DNA of 64,000 nt from Paenibacillus piri (GTDB lineage: Bacteria; Bacillota; Bacilli; Paenibacillales; NBRC-103111): the NCBI RefSeq assembly GCF_004354045.1, contig NZ_SMRT01000018.1, forward strand, positions 66,473 to 130,472. The letters are read 5' to 3'. Position numbers and translations under genes: made by a program. Of the stretch, positions 1 through 9,539 are shown in pieces (position 1 is the stretch's first letter; each line of letters opens with the position of its first letter). The notes under the pieces were generated by a model. It made no database searches. It was not told where the DNA came from and saw nothing but the letters and a program-made list of their open reading frames with translations.

Positions 1-1246
1 CTGTATTTGTTGTTCCTGTCTGTTTTGGAACACCATTAACCATGTTGTAGTCCACGCCTTCCTGACCGTTCTGGAGGAAGAGGGTTACCTTGGGATCAGC
101 CATCCAGTTGAGGTACTGTATGGCAAGGTCAACATTCTTACTTGATTTAGGTATAATTATATACATACCATTTGGGCTGTACCCGTTTTTAGGATGTTTG
201 CTTGCATCATTCTGCCATGGATCGATAGGAATAAGCTCAGCGCCAGGAACGTTTTTTGCAAGGTTGGCATAGGTGCCGGGAGCTGTCCTGTACGGACCGT
301 CCCAGTTAGTCTGGAATGCTCCGACTTTTCCATTGGAAATATCCGCATCCAACAGTTTTCCATCCTTGTCAGTTGCGAAATTCGGGCTAATCAAGCCTGC
401 ATTATACATCTTGTTCATATATTGAACAGCTTTATCAAACCCTGGCATACTCCAATTTGCCTGCCAAATAGCTTGCGGCTGAAGCGTAGCAAACTGTTCT
501 TCAGTAAGGTTAGATGGTTTAAAGGCTTCCGGTACATAGCCCAGCCCGGGATTTTGAGGTTGCAGTGAGTAGCCATATGGAATAACTCCGGTTACATTTC
601 CAGGGTTTTTCTCTTTGAATGCAACCATGGTGTTATAGAATTGTTCCGATGTAGTAGGAACAGGAAGACCCAGTTTATCGAGCCAGTCTTTACGGATAAA
701 CGTATTTGAACCTGCGAGAACAGTCCTCTTGCCTGGTACAGAATATTGCTTGCCATTAAATTTACCATACTTTAATACATCATCGCCAAGATACTTTGTA
801 AGCGTAGGTCCATATTGCTTGAGAACGGAATCAAGCTCTGCCAAACCACCCTGCTGTACATAATTATAAACAACGCCCTGGTTGTATGTGTAGGAAATGT
901 CAGGCGCCTCGCCGGCTGCCATCAATACATTCAACTTGTCTACTTCCTGGGCTCTAGGAACTGAAACAAACTTTACTGTAGCATTAAACTGCTTGCCGAA
1001 ATTATCGTTGATATACTTTGTCCAGAAGTTATTATTCAAATCCGGCTGACCAGGCTTGCCTCTGTCGAAAACTTCGACAGTTAATGTCCGATGTTCTTTT
1101 GGAGCACTTGCTTTACTATCTTGTGTACTTGCTTTACCATCTTGTGCGCCGCTTGGCGAATTACTCTGACACCCGGCCAATATAGACGACGCAATTGTTA
1201 GCGCTGCCACAGAAATGCAGATAGGTCTTACTGCCTTTGCCTTCAA
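1..1246 (-). CDS. Extracellular solute-binding lipoprotein of an Lpl-type sugar ABC transporter (3' end beyond window)
   Basis: Binds an oligosaccharide outside the membrane and delivers it to the two permeases encoded downstream. The start is TTG at 1246, preceded by AAAGGAGTGG at a good distance. The N-terminus is a lipoprotein signal: basic start, hydrophobic core, LAGC lipobox with the acylated cysteine at residue 26, then a Ser/Lys/Gln-rich linker. The rest reads as a family 1 solute-binding protein, with motifs such as KDWLDKLGLPVPTT and FQTNWDGPYRTAP. The frame stays open for about 415 codons to the window edge, so about 100 residues are missing. It is first in the operon with the permeases at 1327-3166. 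Family membership is clear; the exact sugar is not. Confidence 0.9.
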   Translation of the reverse strand, partial: MKAKAVRPICISVAALTIASSILAGCQSNSPSGAQDGKASTQDSKASAPKEHRTLTVEVFDRGKPGQPDLNNNFWTKYINDNFGKQFNATVKFVSVPRAQEVDKLNVLMAAGEAPDISYTYNQGVVYNYVQQGGLAELDSVLKQYGPTLTKYLGDDVLKYGKFNGKQYSVPGKRTVLAGSNTFIRKDWLDKLGLPVPTTSEQFYNTMVAFKEKNPGNVTGVIPYGYSLQPQNPGLGYVPEAFKPSNLTEEQFATLQPQAIWQANWSMPGFDKAVQYMNKMYNAGLISPNFATDKDGKLLDADISNGKVGAFQTNWDGPYRTAPGTYANLAKNVPGAELIPIDPWQNDASKHPKNGYSPNGMYIIIPKSSKNVDLAIQYLNWMADPKVTLFLQNGQEGVDYNMVNGVPKQTGTTNT

Positions 1247-1326
1247 AGAAACCACTCCTTTTTGATATTATCAAATTATATATAAATTCGCGAACTGGAT
1301 GAAATAATCCATTTCACGTACCCATA

Positions 1327-2187
1327 TCAACCTTTAACGGCACCAATCATAATGCCGGATACAAAGTACTTCTGGAGCCACGGATACACCAGAAGAATCG
1401 GAATTGTACCAAACATAATACTTGCCGCTTTCAATGCCTCTGAAGGCAGATTTACATTGACATTCTCACCGGTCATTTGCTGCGAAAGATTGATGACATT
1501 ATACAGCTTAAGCTGTATCGTATATAATTTCTGCTCCGTAATGTAGAAAAGGGCATCCTGAAAATAATTCCACCTGAATACCGCATATAGTAAGCTGACT
1601 GTGGCAAGCGCCGGTTTGGAAAGAGGCAGCACAATCTTGAGCAGAATCTGCAGCTCGTTGCATCCGTCCAGGTGTGCAGCTTCCTCCAGGCCTTCAGGCA
1701 AGCTCTGGAAGAACGATTTCAATATGATCATATAGTATACGCTCATCATCCCCGGAAGAATTAGCGCATACGAAGTGTTCAGCAGACTCAGATTTTTAAC
1801 ATTCAGATAATCAGGAATCAAACCGCCGCTAAAATACATGGTAAATAACATCATTAGCAATAAAAAGCTTCTGCCCTTGAGTCTTTTTTTAGTCAGCGGG
1901 TACGCCGCCAATATGGTAACCGTCAATGCAAGGAGCACAAATACAGCCGTCAGGACCACTGTATAAAACAATGAATACAGCATGCTGGCGTCACCGAACA
2001 CAACTTTATAGGCTTCTATATTAAAGTCTATGGGGTAGATGGTAACTGCCTGAGATATTATCGCTCTATTGGAGCTAAGTGATTGCGAAAGAATATAGAG
2101 AAAAGGGACCAGACATACAAAAACCGCAAGTAAAACAGTAAATGCCGCTGTATAGTCAAAAATTTTATTTTTTATATTTTGTGCCAT
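1327..2187 (-). CDS. Carbohydrate ABC transporter permease, LplC/YtcP type
   Basis: Inner-membrane permease of a type I sugar importer, about 286 residues with six predicted membrane segments. The cytoplasmic coupling helix is visible near residues 169-190 (EAAHLDGCNELQ followed by IVLPLSKPALA). The ATG at 2187 is preferred to one 27 bases upstream because GAGGAGGTA sits correctly in front of it. Its 5' end overlaps the end of the next permease gene, which implies translational coupling. No ATPase gene is present; in this family a shared MsmX-type ATPase encoded elsewhere usually serves. Confidence 0.92.
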   Translation of the reverse strand: MAQNIKNKIFDYTAAFTVLLAVFVCLVPFLYILSQSLSSNRAIISQAVTIYPIDFNIEAYKVVFGDASMLYSLFYTVVLTAVFVLLALTVTILAAYPLTKKRLKGRSFLLLMMLFTMYFSGGLIPDYLNVKNLSLLNTSYALILPGMMSVYYMIILKSFFQSLPEGLEEAAHLDGCNELQILLKIVLPLSKPALATVSLLYAVFRWNYFQDALFYITEQKLYTIQLKLYNVINLSQQMTGENVNVNLPSEALKAASIMFGTIPILLVYPWLQKYFVSGIMIGAVKG

Positions 2188-2200
2188 TGTCAGTACCTCC

Positions 2201-3166
2201 TCACCAAATGCCATTTTCGCCTAGTTTGCGCGTAATATAATTGGAAGTTATCAGGAATATTAAGCAGATAACAGACTGGAACAGGCCGACGGCCGCACCG
2301 ACTGAAAAGTTCGCAGATTGAATACCTACACGATAAACATAGGTGCTGATAACGTCGCCAAAGTCCATAACAAGGTTGTTTTGAATGGTGAATGGACGGT
2401 CGAAGTTGATAGCCATAATATTGCCGAGCTGCAGGATCAGAAGGATCGCAATGGTTGGTCTGATACCCGGCAGCGTAATATGCCAAATCTTCCTCAGTCT
2501 TCCTGCCCCATCTGCTTCAGCAGCCTCATACAACTGCTTGTCGATTCCCGTCATAGCTGCAAGATACAAAATTGTACCCCAGCCTGCGTTCTGCCACACT
2601 CCAACCAAAGTATAAGTTGCCACCCATGCATATTTGTTCGTAAGGAACGGTAATGATTCTCCCCCCATGTTGTTAATTAACGAGTTTAACATCCCCGTAG
2701 GAGAAAGCAGCTGAGTAACAATTCCGCCGATAATAACCCAGGAAAGGAAATGCGGCAAATACAGGATGGTCTGGCTTACTTTTTTAAACTTGTTCCATAC
2801 AAGTTCATTGATTAAAATGGCCAAAATGATCGGCGCTGGAAATCCCACAATCAAATCCAAACCGTTAAGCATCAAAGTGTTTCTGACAACCTGATAAAAT
2901 TGTTCTGTTACAAAAATTTGCTTGAATGTTGCAAAGTTATTCCACGGACTCATGTTGACGCCCTGAAAAATGTTGTAATCTTTAAAAGCAATCTGTATGC
3001 CATACATGGGAGCATATTTAAATGTCAGAATATATGCAACAGGGATGATCAACATAAAGTAAAGTATAAAATCATGCTTGATATAGTAAAACAATCCTTT
3101 CTTTTTTTTCAACGGCTTTACAATGCTATTTTCATCCAAAGCAATACTGCTATTCATTGCTTTCAT
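2201..3166 (-). CDS. Carbohydrate ABC transporter permease, LplB type
   Basis: Partner membrane subunit of the importer, 321 residues. A hydrophilic N-terminus of about 30 residues precedes six membrane segments. The EAA coupling motif is at about 214-241 (QLYEAAEADGAGRLRKIW, then TLPGIRP). The start at 3166 has a GGGGGT-like ribosome site. With the lipoprotein and the second permease it forms a three-gene importer typical of Paenibacillus, where related systems take up pectin or xylan oligosaccharides. The substrate here is not known. Confidence 0.92.
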   Translation of the reverse strand: MKAMNSSIALDENSIVKPLKKKKGLFYYIKHDFILYFMLIIPVAYILTFKYAPMYGIQIAFKDYNIFQGVNMSPWNNFATFKQIFVTEQFYQVVRNTLMLNGLDLIVGFPAPIILAILINELVWNKFKKVSQTILYLPHFLSWVIIGGIVTQLLSPTGMLNSLINNMGGESLPFLTNKYAWVATYTLVGVWQNAGWGTILYLAAMTGIDKQLYEAAEADGAGRLRKIWHITLPGIRPTIAILLILQLGNIMAINFDRPFTIQNNLVMDFGDVISTYVYRVGIQSANFSVGAAVGLFQSVICLIFLITSNYITRKLGENGIW

Positions 3167-3169
3167 AAA

Positions 3170-3471
3170 CTACAACCCCCATTCTAGTTTCTCAACTCGC
3201 TCAGAATTAAATTTATACTTATAGAGCCTGTTCAAAAAGCAGCTGCAGCTTGAGCTCGCTTCCCTACCACTAGTCAGTGGTGCTGATCCCGAGTAGGATA
3301 TAAACCCGCCGTCTACCGGCACCGTGATACCGGTTACAAAACCGGACATATTATCGTCCGCAAGCCACAATAACGTGCCCATAAGATCTTCAGGCTTTCC
3401 GAATCTCCTCATTGGCGTATGGGTTATAAATTTATGAGACCGGACGGTTAAAGAGCCGTCTTCGTTTCCTT
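3170..3471 (-). pseudogene. C-terminal remnant of a short-chain dehydrogenase, UxuB/YjmF-like
   Basis: Reading from about 3471 downward, the frame gives the end of a classical SDR of the D-mannonate oxidoreductase kind: NEDGSLTVRSHKFITHTPMR, then FGKPEDLMGTLLWL and VTGITVPVDGGF. No Rossmann N-terminus, Ser-Tyr-Lys catalytic triad or upstream frame is present, so about four fifths of the gene is gone. After VDGGFISYSG the protein runs into unrelated sequence (3222-3290) containing a GCCTGTTCAAAAAGC segment, probably a small insertion that replaced the natural stop. A mannonate-type enzyme would fit a uronate-uptake locus. Confidence 0.75.
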
Positions 3472-3551
3472 TTCACAAACCAGGCCGGCTTTCCTTTCGG
3501 GGCGCGATTCATGCGTCTTGTGCTTGCATAGCATTCATCTCCTGTTTTGTG

Positions 3552-4712
3552 TTATTTCTTATAATCGCTGCCGAGCGTAATCTCGTTCTTCGAGAAGGAA
3601 ACTACCGACGAGGTCTTCTCGTAAAAATGCGGAGCGTTCGCGAGCAAGCTGTCTCTCGAATAGAGCAGGCTGTCCTTAGTTAAAGGCAGGCTTACGCTCT
3701 TGCCTGTAGCCGCCGCTTCATAGATGGCCGTGATCAGCTCCAACGTTTTGCGTCCTTCACGGCCGTCAATGAGTACCTTCAGCGATCCGCTTTCGATCGC
3801 ATACATCACATCGTTGATTTGTCCGGCGTGCCCGGTATAAGGGAGATCTGCCATGCTGTTGTACGTGTTCTCAAGCTCCTCCTCGAGCGCGGTGTTCCGA
3901 AACGGAAATCCGTTCTCCTTGGAGGTGGATGCATAAACCTTCCAGGGTGCGGAAATTCTTGCCTTTTCCCCTTGGAATATAAGCTGCTGTTCCTCTCCGT
4001 GATGCACGACAGAGCTTGTAATTTGCGCCAGGCTTCCGTTGCCGTAAGAAAGAATGGCTATGGAAATGTCTTCGACTTCCGCGTTATCATGCGACGTATT
4101 GCTCATCACCGCATGGACTTTGTCCGGCATCCCCATCATCCACTGCAGCATGTCAATATGATGAACGGCGTGGTTCAGCGTACAGCCTCCGCCTTCCTTT
4201 TCCCAAGTGCCTCTCCACCACAGATCGTAATAGCAGTGCCCTCTCCACCAGTGGGAATCGACTTGTGCATGTATGATTTTGCCTAACTTTCCGGTGTCGA
4301 GCGTGCGCTTCAGCTTCATGATCGGATCCCTGAACCGATTTTGCCCAATTACGGACAAAATGCGCTTCGACTCTGAAGCCGCTTCCAGCATGCGGTCACA
4401 TTCTTCCAAGGAAGAAGACATCGGCTTCTCTACCAATACATGCTTTCCGGCACGCGAAAAGTCGATAGCGATTTGAGCATGCGTATACGGCGGGGTGCAG
4501 ATCGACACCAGATCGATATCGCTGTCCAGCAGTTCACGGTAGTCTTGTTCGACCCTACAGTCGAGCTGAAATTTCTCTTTATACCGGACTGCCTTTTCCT
4601 CGTAAATGTCACATAACGCAACGACTTGGCATCTTCCCTTAAACGAGGACACATACGCCTCCAGATGCGAATTTGCGATTCCGCCGGTCCCGATAACAGC
4701 TACTTTAATCAT
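3552..4712 (-). CDS. Gfo/Idh/MocA family NAD(P)-dependent oxidoreductase
   Basis: Cytosolic sugar or sugar-acid dehydrogenase of 386 residues. The N-terminal Rossmann fold has GTGGIANSH at 8-16. The EKP motif is at 95-97 (VLVEKPMSS), with the lysine expected to act in hydride transfer. The conserved histidine-rich stretch LNHAVHHIDM is at about 179-188. The start is ATG at 4712 behind AAGGAGTG. It sits between the SDR remnant and a GntR regulator in the transporter locus, so it probably processes the imported sugar. The substrate cannot be read from sequence. Confidence 0.9.
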   Translation of the reverse strand: MIKVAVIGTGGIANSHLEAYVSSFKGRCQVVALCDIYEEKAVRYKEKFQLDCRVEQDYRELLDSDIDLVSICTPPYTHAQIAIDFSRAGKHVLVEKPMSSSLEECDRMLEAASESKRILSVIGQNRFRDPIMKLKRTLDTGKLGKIIHAQVDSHWWRGHCYYDLWWRGTWEKEGGGCTLNHAVHHIDMLQWMMGMPDKVHAVMSNTSHDNAEVEDISIAILSYGNGSLAQITSSVVHHGEEQQLIFQGEKARISAPWKVYASTSKENGFPFRNTALEEELENTYNSMADLPYTGHAGQINDVMYAIESGSLKVLIDGREGRKTLELITAIYEAAATGKSVSLPLTKDSLLYSRDSLLANAPHFYEKTSSVVSFSKNEITLGSDYKK

Positions 4713-4735
4713 CGTCTATCACTCCTTAGATTTAT

Positions 4736-5425
4736 TTAAAATTTAAAAAGTTTGGCGTACTTTTGTTTTAAATATTCTTTTTCAATCACTACCAGCTCCA
4801 AATGATCTCTTAATATTTTTTCCGCTTGGTCGGGAGCCTTCTCCTTGATGGCGCGAACAATTCCATGATGTTGGGCAAGTATGATTTGCCAGTCGGAATC
4901 GGAAGCAAGCCGTAAAAACCGGATGCGATTGTCATGCGTTGCTATTTGTTGAATAAGTCCCCACGTACGGGCCCGACCGCAGCCGATCATAATCGCTTTG
5001 TGAAACTCTTCATCGAGCTCAAACAGACGCCCGTAATTCTGTTCGGATTCGCACAGTTCCTGCAGCGAGACGAGATTTTGCAGATGAAGCACCTGTTCCT
5101 TGCCGAGCAGCTCACATGCTTCCCGAACAACGGCGGATTCCAAAGTTTTTCTGACAAACCGGGATTCTTCCGCATGCTGCAAATCGATAAGCGATATGAT
5201 AGAGCCCTTCTGAGGAGTGGTTTCGATTAATTCCTCCTGAGTGAGTTTAACCAATGCTTCACGAATCGGCGTCCTGCTCACTTGGAGCATTTCGACCAGT
5301 TCTTTTTCCGAGATAAATCGCCCCGGCTCGAGTCTCAGCTCCATGATGTTTTTCTTCAAGGTTTCGTAAACGAAATCCCGTATGAGTCCTCTTTTGTCTC
5401 TTAAAGCGTCAATCTGAATACTCAT
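4736..5425 (-). CDS. GntR-family transcriptional regulator, FadR/FCD subfamily
   Basis: DNA-binding repressor or activator of 229 residues. A winged helix (RPIGREAL-type segment VSRTPIREALVKLTQEELIE) is followed by an all-helical FCD ligand domain with the usual metal/ligand residues (DEEFHKAIM, HHGIVRAI). The start is ATG at 5425, next to GGGAGGG; an ATG 39 bases earlier lacks a good site. The gene is 24 bp upstream of the oxidoreductase and co-directional, so it probably controls the sugar locus. Confidence 0.9.
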   Translation of the reverse strand: MSIQIDALRDKRGLIRDFVYETLKKNIMELRLEPGRFISEKELVEMLQVSRTPIREALVKLTQEELIETTPQKGSIISLIDLQHAEESRFVRKTLESAVVREACELLGKEQVLHLQNLVSLQELCESEQNYGRLFELDEEFHKAIMIGCGRARTWGLIQQIATHDNRIRFLRLASDSDWQIILAQHHGIVRAIKEKAPDQAEKILRDHLELVVIEKEYLKQKYAKLFKF

Positions 5426-5718
5426 AAGACCCTCCCGCCCGCGGAAAGACGAGCCGCCATTCATACTTCAAGCGTTTCCAAACAAAATCAGGATGACTAG
5501 TACCCTAGTATACAAGATTGAGGGAAGTGAACCGGATAGCTTTATAAGCTTAAACTGCCGCCCTCTTTGCATGGATTCATTCTTCCAGCCATAATATGCT
5601 GATGACGCCTTGCGAATAGATTTTTTGTTGCCTTTGGCGATTGATAATACTAACATACCACCATTACAGCGGAGTTGACGATGCGCTAATCGCGAAAAAC
5701 AATTACCCATTTCTTGCA

Positions 5719-5747
5719 TTTCCTCGCAATTGAAAACGCTGTATAAT
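5719..5747 (+). promoter_or_regulatory. Predicted promoter of the AraC regulator gene
   Basis: TATAAT at 5742-5747 with a weak -35 (TTTCCT, 5719-5724) at 17-bp spacing. It lies about 40 bp before an AAGGGGGA ribosome site and the ATG at 5789. The rest of the 5426-5718 gap has no convincing gene. Confidence 0.5.
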
Positions 5748-5788
5748 GGGATTGGGAATAGATCGGATGAATAAGGGGGACGTATACT

Positions 5789-6697
5789 ATGTTTGTAATG
5801 ATCGCTGATTCCGTTGAACTGGGCAGGCTTCCCGATGTTCGAATGTCCTTTCATCTGATGGGGCTGCATGTTCGCGAAGTGGGTTCCCGGTGGACATATC
5901 CATCCCATGAACACCCTATGTACGAGCTTCATTGGATGATCGAAGGGGACATGCAGATGGTCGTTGAAGGCCAGATTTACGATCAAAAAAAGGGAGACCT
6001 GCTTCTCATACGTCCGGGAATCATCCATTCGTGCAAGTCGGCAGCCTCGCATGGCTTCACTTATTTTTGCGTGCATTTCAGCGTAGCCGATCCCGCTTTC
6101 TCCAAGGAGCTTGAGCGCCATCAAGCCGCCTGTTACGAAGCAGCTTCTCCCCTTGTCAAGGAATTGGCCCCCTTTCTAACGGACTTATGCAATCTTGCGA
6201 CTGAAAACAGGAGTCGATCGCTTTCCGCCGCAAAAAGCATGAAGGTGTACGCAGCCGTGTTTGAGCTTTTGGGAACTTTGGTGGAGCAGCTGTCACAAAC
6301 CGACAACGTCGTGCTTACGAAAAAGGAATTGCTGGCCGGCCGCATCGCCGAATATATTGAGAATTCGATCCGTAGCAGCCTGCTTCATCGCCAAATGGAA
6401 GATAGCGAAAGAACATTCGTCCAAGATATAGCCGAATCCTTAAAATTGAGTCCGTCCCATGTGAATCGGATATTTCAACAGGTTTACGGGAAAGCTCCCC
6501 GAAAATATATGTCGGAAATTTTGTTAAGCGAGGCCCAGCGTCTGTTGCTTCAGACGGACCTATCCATTGATCATATAGCCATGATGCTTGGGTATAAAAC
6601 AAGCGCCCACTTCTGCCGCCAATTTAAGCGCTGGACCGCCATGACCCCGAGCGGATACAGAAGCTGCGCAGAGCGTGAAATCCCGAAAGAACGATAA
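5789..6697 (+). CDS. AraC-family regulator with cupin sensor domain
   Basis: Transcription factor of 302 residues. The N-terminal cupin-like arm (HEHPMYELHWMIEG near residues 48-61) should bind a small ligand. The C-terminal 100 residues hold the two helix-turn-helix motifs of the family (VQDIAESLKLSPSHVNRIF, then HIAMMLGYKTSAHFCRQFK). It is transcribed away from the transporter locus and is a plausible activator of it or of a neighbouring glycan gene outside the window. The ribosome site AAGGGGGA supports the start. Confidence 0.9.
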   Translation: MFVMIADSVELGRLPDVRMSFHLMGLHVREVGSRWTYPSHEHPMYELHWMIEGDMQMVVEGQIYDQKKGDLLLIRPGIIHSCKSAASHGFTYFCVHFSVADPAFSKELERHQAACYEAASPLVKELAPFLTDLCNLATENRSRSLSAAKSMKVYAAVFELLGTLVEQLSQTDNVVLTKKELLAGRIAEYIENSIRSSLLHRQMEDSERTFVQDIAESLKLSPSHVNRIFQQVYGKAPRKYMSEILLSEAQRLLLQTDLSIDHIAMMLGYKTSAHFCRQFKRWTAMTPSGYRSCAEREIPKER

Positions 6698-6742
6698 AGC
6701 AGCCCCGGTTCAGAGCCGCTTTTTGCCGGTTCTATATCCAGA

Positions 6743-6960
6743 CTAACGCCTTTTTCCCGTCTCCAGAGCTTGAACGATCCGTTTCACATCGTAGATGTTG
6801 CCTCTCCATGTGCCGCTGCTGAGCGACTGCAGTGCGGCCCACAGCCTGGTACGGCGATGGATCGGTTCCATCTCCAGACTCCCGTACCCGTAATAACTCT
6901 GAACCAAATGATCGATTAAAGAAGTTGGTCGGAATAATCTTTTCGTTCGTCATTACGATG
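6743..6960 (-). pseudogene. C-terminal fragment of an unidentified protein
   Basis: One minus-strand frame stays open for about 65 codons and reads like the natural end of a globular protein: LIDHLVQSYYGYGSLEMEP, then RLWAALQSLSSGTWRGNIYD and VKRIVQALETGKRR before a stop. A stop codon and no usable start lie upstream. I could not place it in a family; tails of phosphotransferases look somewhat similar. Confidence 0.3.
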
Positions 6961-7051
6961 TTATGTAACCATCGTCGGGAATGGGATAATATTCTTGTCA
7001 ATTTGTTTCAAAAGGAACACTCCAATCGCGAGTAGTAAGGGTCATCCCCGG

Positions 7052-7143
<92 letters not shown>

Positions 7144-7516
7144 AGCGGCAACATACATTGGGAATTTATTAATCCCATGGGCTGTTGCTTTTTTCTTTTC
7201 CAATTCAAAGCCCATTACATACGCCTTTACTTTTCTACTAATTTGGGGATTTTGTTTTGTATACTTACTATACTAATCAAGCCAAGAAGCGTAACCGTAA
7301 TTAACTTTTTCAATATCGAAAATGTCACCCTTTCTTCTCCGTTAGCGCAATCAAGCTCTTCATTCCTCCACTATATATGAATACACCTAATTCCATCTTT
7401 AAATCTCCGAAACACTCCTCTTCCTTGCATGGCACCAAATATAGCTTCTCTAATGTCTTCATCCTCTAGAGTCCCAACATTTTCGTGGTTTCTTCTGACT
7501 GGATGAAATCTTGGCG

Positions 7517-7547
7517 TTGACTCTCACGTTGCGTGATACTCTATAAT
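7517..7547 (+). promoter_or_regulatory. MerR-type promoter with operator in a 19-bp spacer
   Basis: TTGACT (7517-7522) and TATAAT (7542-7547) are separated by 19 bp. This over-long spacing is typical of promoters activated by MerR-family twisting. The spacer contains the inverted repeat TCACG-TTG-CGTGA (7524-7536). The MerR-family gene starts 25 bp downstream. Confidence 0.75.
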
Positions 7548-7571
7548 CGGTGTTGAAGGAGGTCATAACAA

Positions 7572-8312
7572 TTGAGGGTAAAAGAAGTAGCAGATTTAGT
7601 CGGTATTAGCGTCCGTACGCTGCACCATTATGATGAAATTGGATTGTTAATACCCGCTCAGGTAACAGACGCCGGTTATCGCCTATACTCCGACACCAAT
7701 CTCGAGATGCTGCAACAAATCCTGTTCTTTAGAGAAATCGGCCTCCCGCTAAAAAGAATTAGTGAGATTATCAACGACCCGTCATTCGATCGACTGGAAG
7801 CGTTGGAATTGCATCGAAAGATGCTACTCGATAAACGTGCCCACCTTGATAAAATGATAGCGACGATTGATAAGACAATACGGTACACGAAAGGAGAGAT
7901 TCAAATGTCAAACAAAGAGAAATTTGAAGGCTTTGATTTTAGCCATAACCCATACGAACAGGAAGCACGGGAACGTTGGGGTGATGAGGCCGTCGACAAG
8001 GCTAACGCTTCAATTGGAAGCCTGTCTAGGGAAGAACAAGCAGGAATGACTGAAGAAATGGTTGCGATTTTCGAATAAATTGCGGCCGTTCGGAACTGCG
8101 CCCCTGAATCAGAAGAAGCTCAAGCGGCAATTGGTGAATGGTATCAATTTTTGAATAGCAAGGGCCACTACTACTCGCTCGAAGCTTTCAAAGGATTAGG
8201 GCAACTGTATGTGGATGATGGACGGTTCACTAAAAACATCGACCAGTTTGGTGACGGTCTGGCAGCATTCATGCGCGAAGCGATGGCAGTATACGCCGAT
8301 AATTCTAAATAA
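7572..8312 (+). pseudogene. MerR-family regulator with TipAS domain, interrupted by a stop codon
   Basis: The first part is a MerR winged helix (VKEVADLVGISVRTLHHYDE, then YRLYSDTNLEMLQQI) plus dimerisation coiled coil. The second is a TipAS-type antibiotic/ligand-binding domain. A TAA at 8076-8078 ends the first reading frame after VAIFE. The same frame then continues for 77 more codons (NCAPESEEAQAAIGEWYQFL ... FGDGLAAFMREAMAVY) to TAA at 8310. One C-to-T change (CAA to TAA) explains the break. The TTG start at 7572 follows GAAGGAGG. TipAL-like proteins self-activate on binding thiopeptides; here the DNA-binding half might still be made alone. Confidence 0.85.
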
Positions 8313-8325
8313 TCTATTACAGTAA

Positions 8326-8492
8326 CCTGCCCTTTAGTTTAATGAAAAGGGAGCTGCTACCAGCCGCGGCGAACTGCTCCCTTAACCTTCCACTAGCGTT
8401 GCCAGTTGCTTCAATAAAACAAGGGACTGTTGCCGGCCGCGGCGATCTGTCTCCCTTGTTTTTGCACTATCGTGTCCCGTTAGAGTCTAACA
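8326..8492. repeat. Hairpin repeat family A, two units in tandem
   Basis: Left end CCTGCCCTTTAGTTTAATGA, a hairpin built on GGGAGC...GCTCCC with a CCGCGG apex, then a second unit (GCCAGTTGCTTCAATAAAAC ... CCTTGTTTTTGCAC). It finishes with the conserved right end CTATCGTGTCCCGTTAG. This family recurs through 8-57 kb. The downstream minus-strand neighbour is the HAD hydrolase. Confidence 0.75.
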
Positions 8493-8666
8493 AAGTAATC
8501 CGTTTTTGACCGACAGCCTATGTGTCTGTGTGTAGCCTGTTTTCGCATATTGATTCGAATGGATGTATGTTCTTGTCCTCTTACATATTTGGTGTCATAT
8601 AGTCAAGTTCCTTTGGCAGCCCTTCAAATAAGGCTCACCTTCTATTGGCGAACCTTTAATCTACTA

Positions 8667-9314
8667 TCACGAGCCGGTTACATTCAGGATAATGTCCTTT
8701 AGTTCAATCAGAGCCTTGATTCGATAGCTGGCCTGTGAAAAGTCATGTGTTTTTGTGAAGTCGTTATGGACAATAGCACAGTCGATACCAGCCGCCACCG
8801 CTGAGTTCAACCCTCTGTTTGAATCCTCTACAACCAGGGTCTCTTCTTTGGTAGCTCCGAAGCGCTTTAGGCCGGTCAAGTATGGTTCCGGGTGCGGCTT
8901 GGTGCGCTCGTAGTCTTCGCGAACAAGGACGAATTCCATGAATTGTCTAATCTGGCGCTGTTCATGAATAAGTTGAAAATCCGCACGTTTTGCAGTCGTC
9001 ACGATGGCCATGCGGACGTACTTTGACAGTTCGGCTAGAGTTTCAACTACGCCTTCAATCTCTATGGCTTCTGTTTTTAGATATTCCTGATAATAGACGT
9101 TACGGACCTCACGCTGCTTACTGATGGTCTGTTCATCAATACCTGCCGCCCTAGCTTGGGACCAAGTGCCCAATGACTGGGTCATGTCGCGGAGGTATTG
9201 ATCTTTATCCAAGGTAAATCCAATGTCAGCCAGAGCGCGTTCTCCCGCTTTGTAATACCAGAATTCAGTATCAACCAGAACACCATCATGATCGAAGAGT
9301 ATGTACTTTTTCAT
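8667..9314 (-). CDS. HAD-superfamily hydrolase, beta-phosphoglucomutase-like
   Basis: Soluble phosphatase or phosphomutase of 215 residues. Motif I is FDHDGVLVDTEF, with Asp8 nucleophile and Asp10 general acid. A helical cap follows, then motif II (AIVTTAKRA), the motif III lysine region (RTKPHPEPYL), and motif IV (VVEDSNRGLNSAVAAG). The ATG at 9314 has AAAGGAG in front; an upstream ATG does not. Its substrate is not predictable. It lies immediately downstream of a broken sigma-factor start, so its transcription probably depended on that unit. Confidence 0.88.
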   Translation of the reverse strand: MKKYILFDHDGVLVDTEFWYYKAGERALADIGFTLDKDQYLRDMTQSLGTWSQARAAGIDEQTISKQREVRNVYYQEYLKTEAIEIEGVVETLAELSKYVRMAIVTTAKRADFQLIHEQRQIRQFMEFVLVREDYERTKPHPEPYLTGLKRFGATKEETLVVEDSNRGLNSAVAAGIDCAIVHNDFTKTHDFSQASYRIKALIELKDIILNVTGS

Positions 9315-9431
9315 TGTTTCGTTCTCCTTTGTCAGTTGCGGCAACCATGCGTGCCATCACGCCGTTATTTGATACCATTTGTATTTCAATCTGGCTCCAG
9401 TAGGATCGTTGAATGGTTTTCTGGTCATCCC

Positions 9432-9524
9432 TGTCAATTGATAAGCCAGCGTGAACAGCAGCGCTCTATATTGATCGTACAGTTCCTCCATCCGCCGCCT
9501 CACCTTCTCTGGGCTGTTAGACAT
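9432..9524 (-). pseudogene. Truncated ECF sigma factor start (duplicate of the gene at 11093-11986)
   Basis: From ATG 9524 the frame encodes MSNSPEKVRRRMEELYDQYR and continues to YQLTG, nearly identical to the first 31 residues of the intact sigma factor at 11093-11986. At about 9432 the match stops abruptly and the frame runs into unrelated codons. It sits beside the first FAD oxidoreductase copy exactly as the intact sigma gene sits beside the second, so this is the truncated partner of a two-gene duplication. Confidence 0.85.
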
Positions 9525-9539
9525 AATGCAATCTTGGTC

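Noticed and set aside
5468..5780. 218-codon minus-strand frame upstream of the AraC gene
   Set aside because: It overlaps the AraC promoter and start, lacks a ribosome site, and its peptide looks like a reverse translation of the AraC region.
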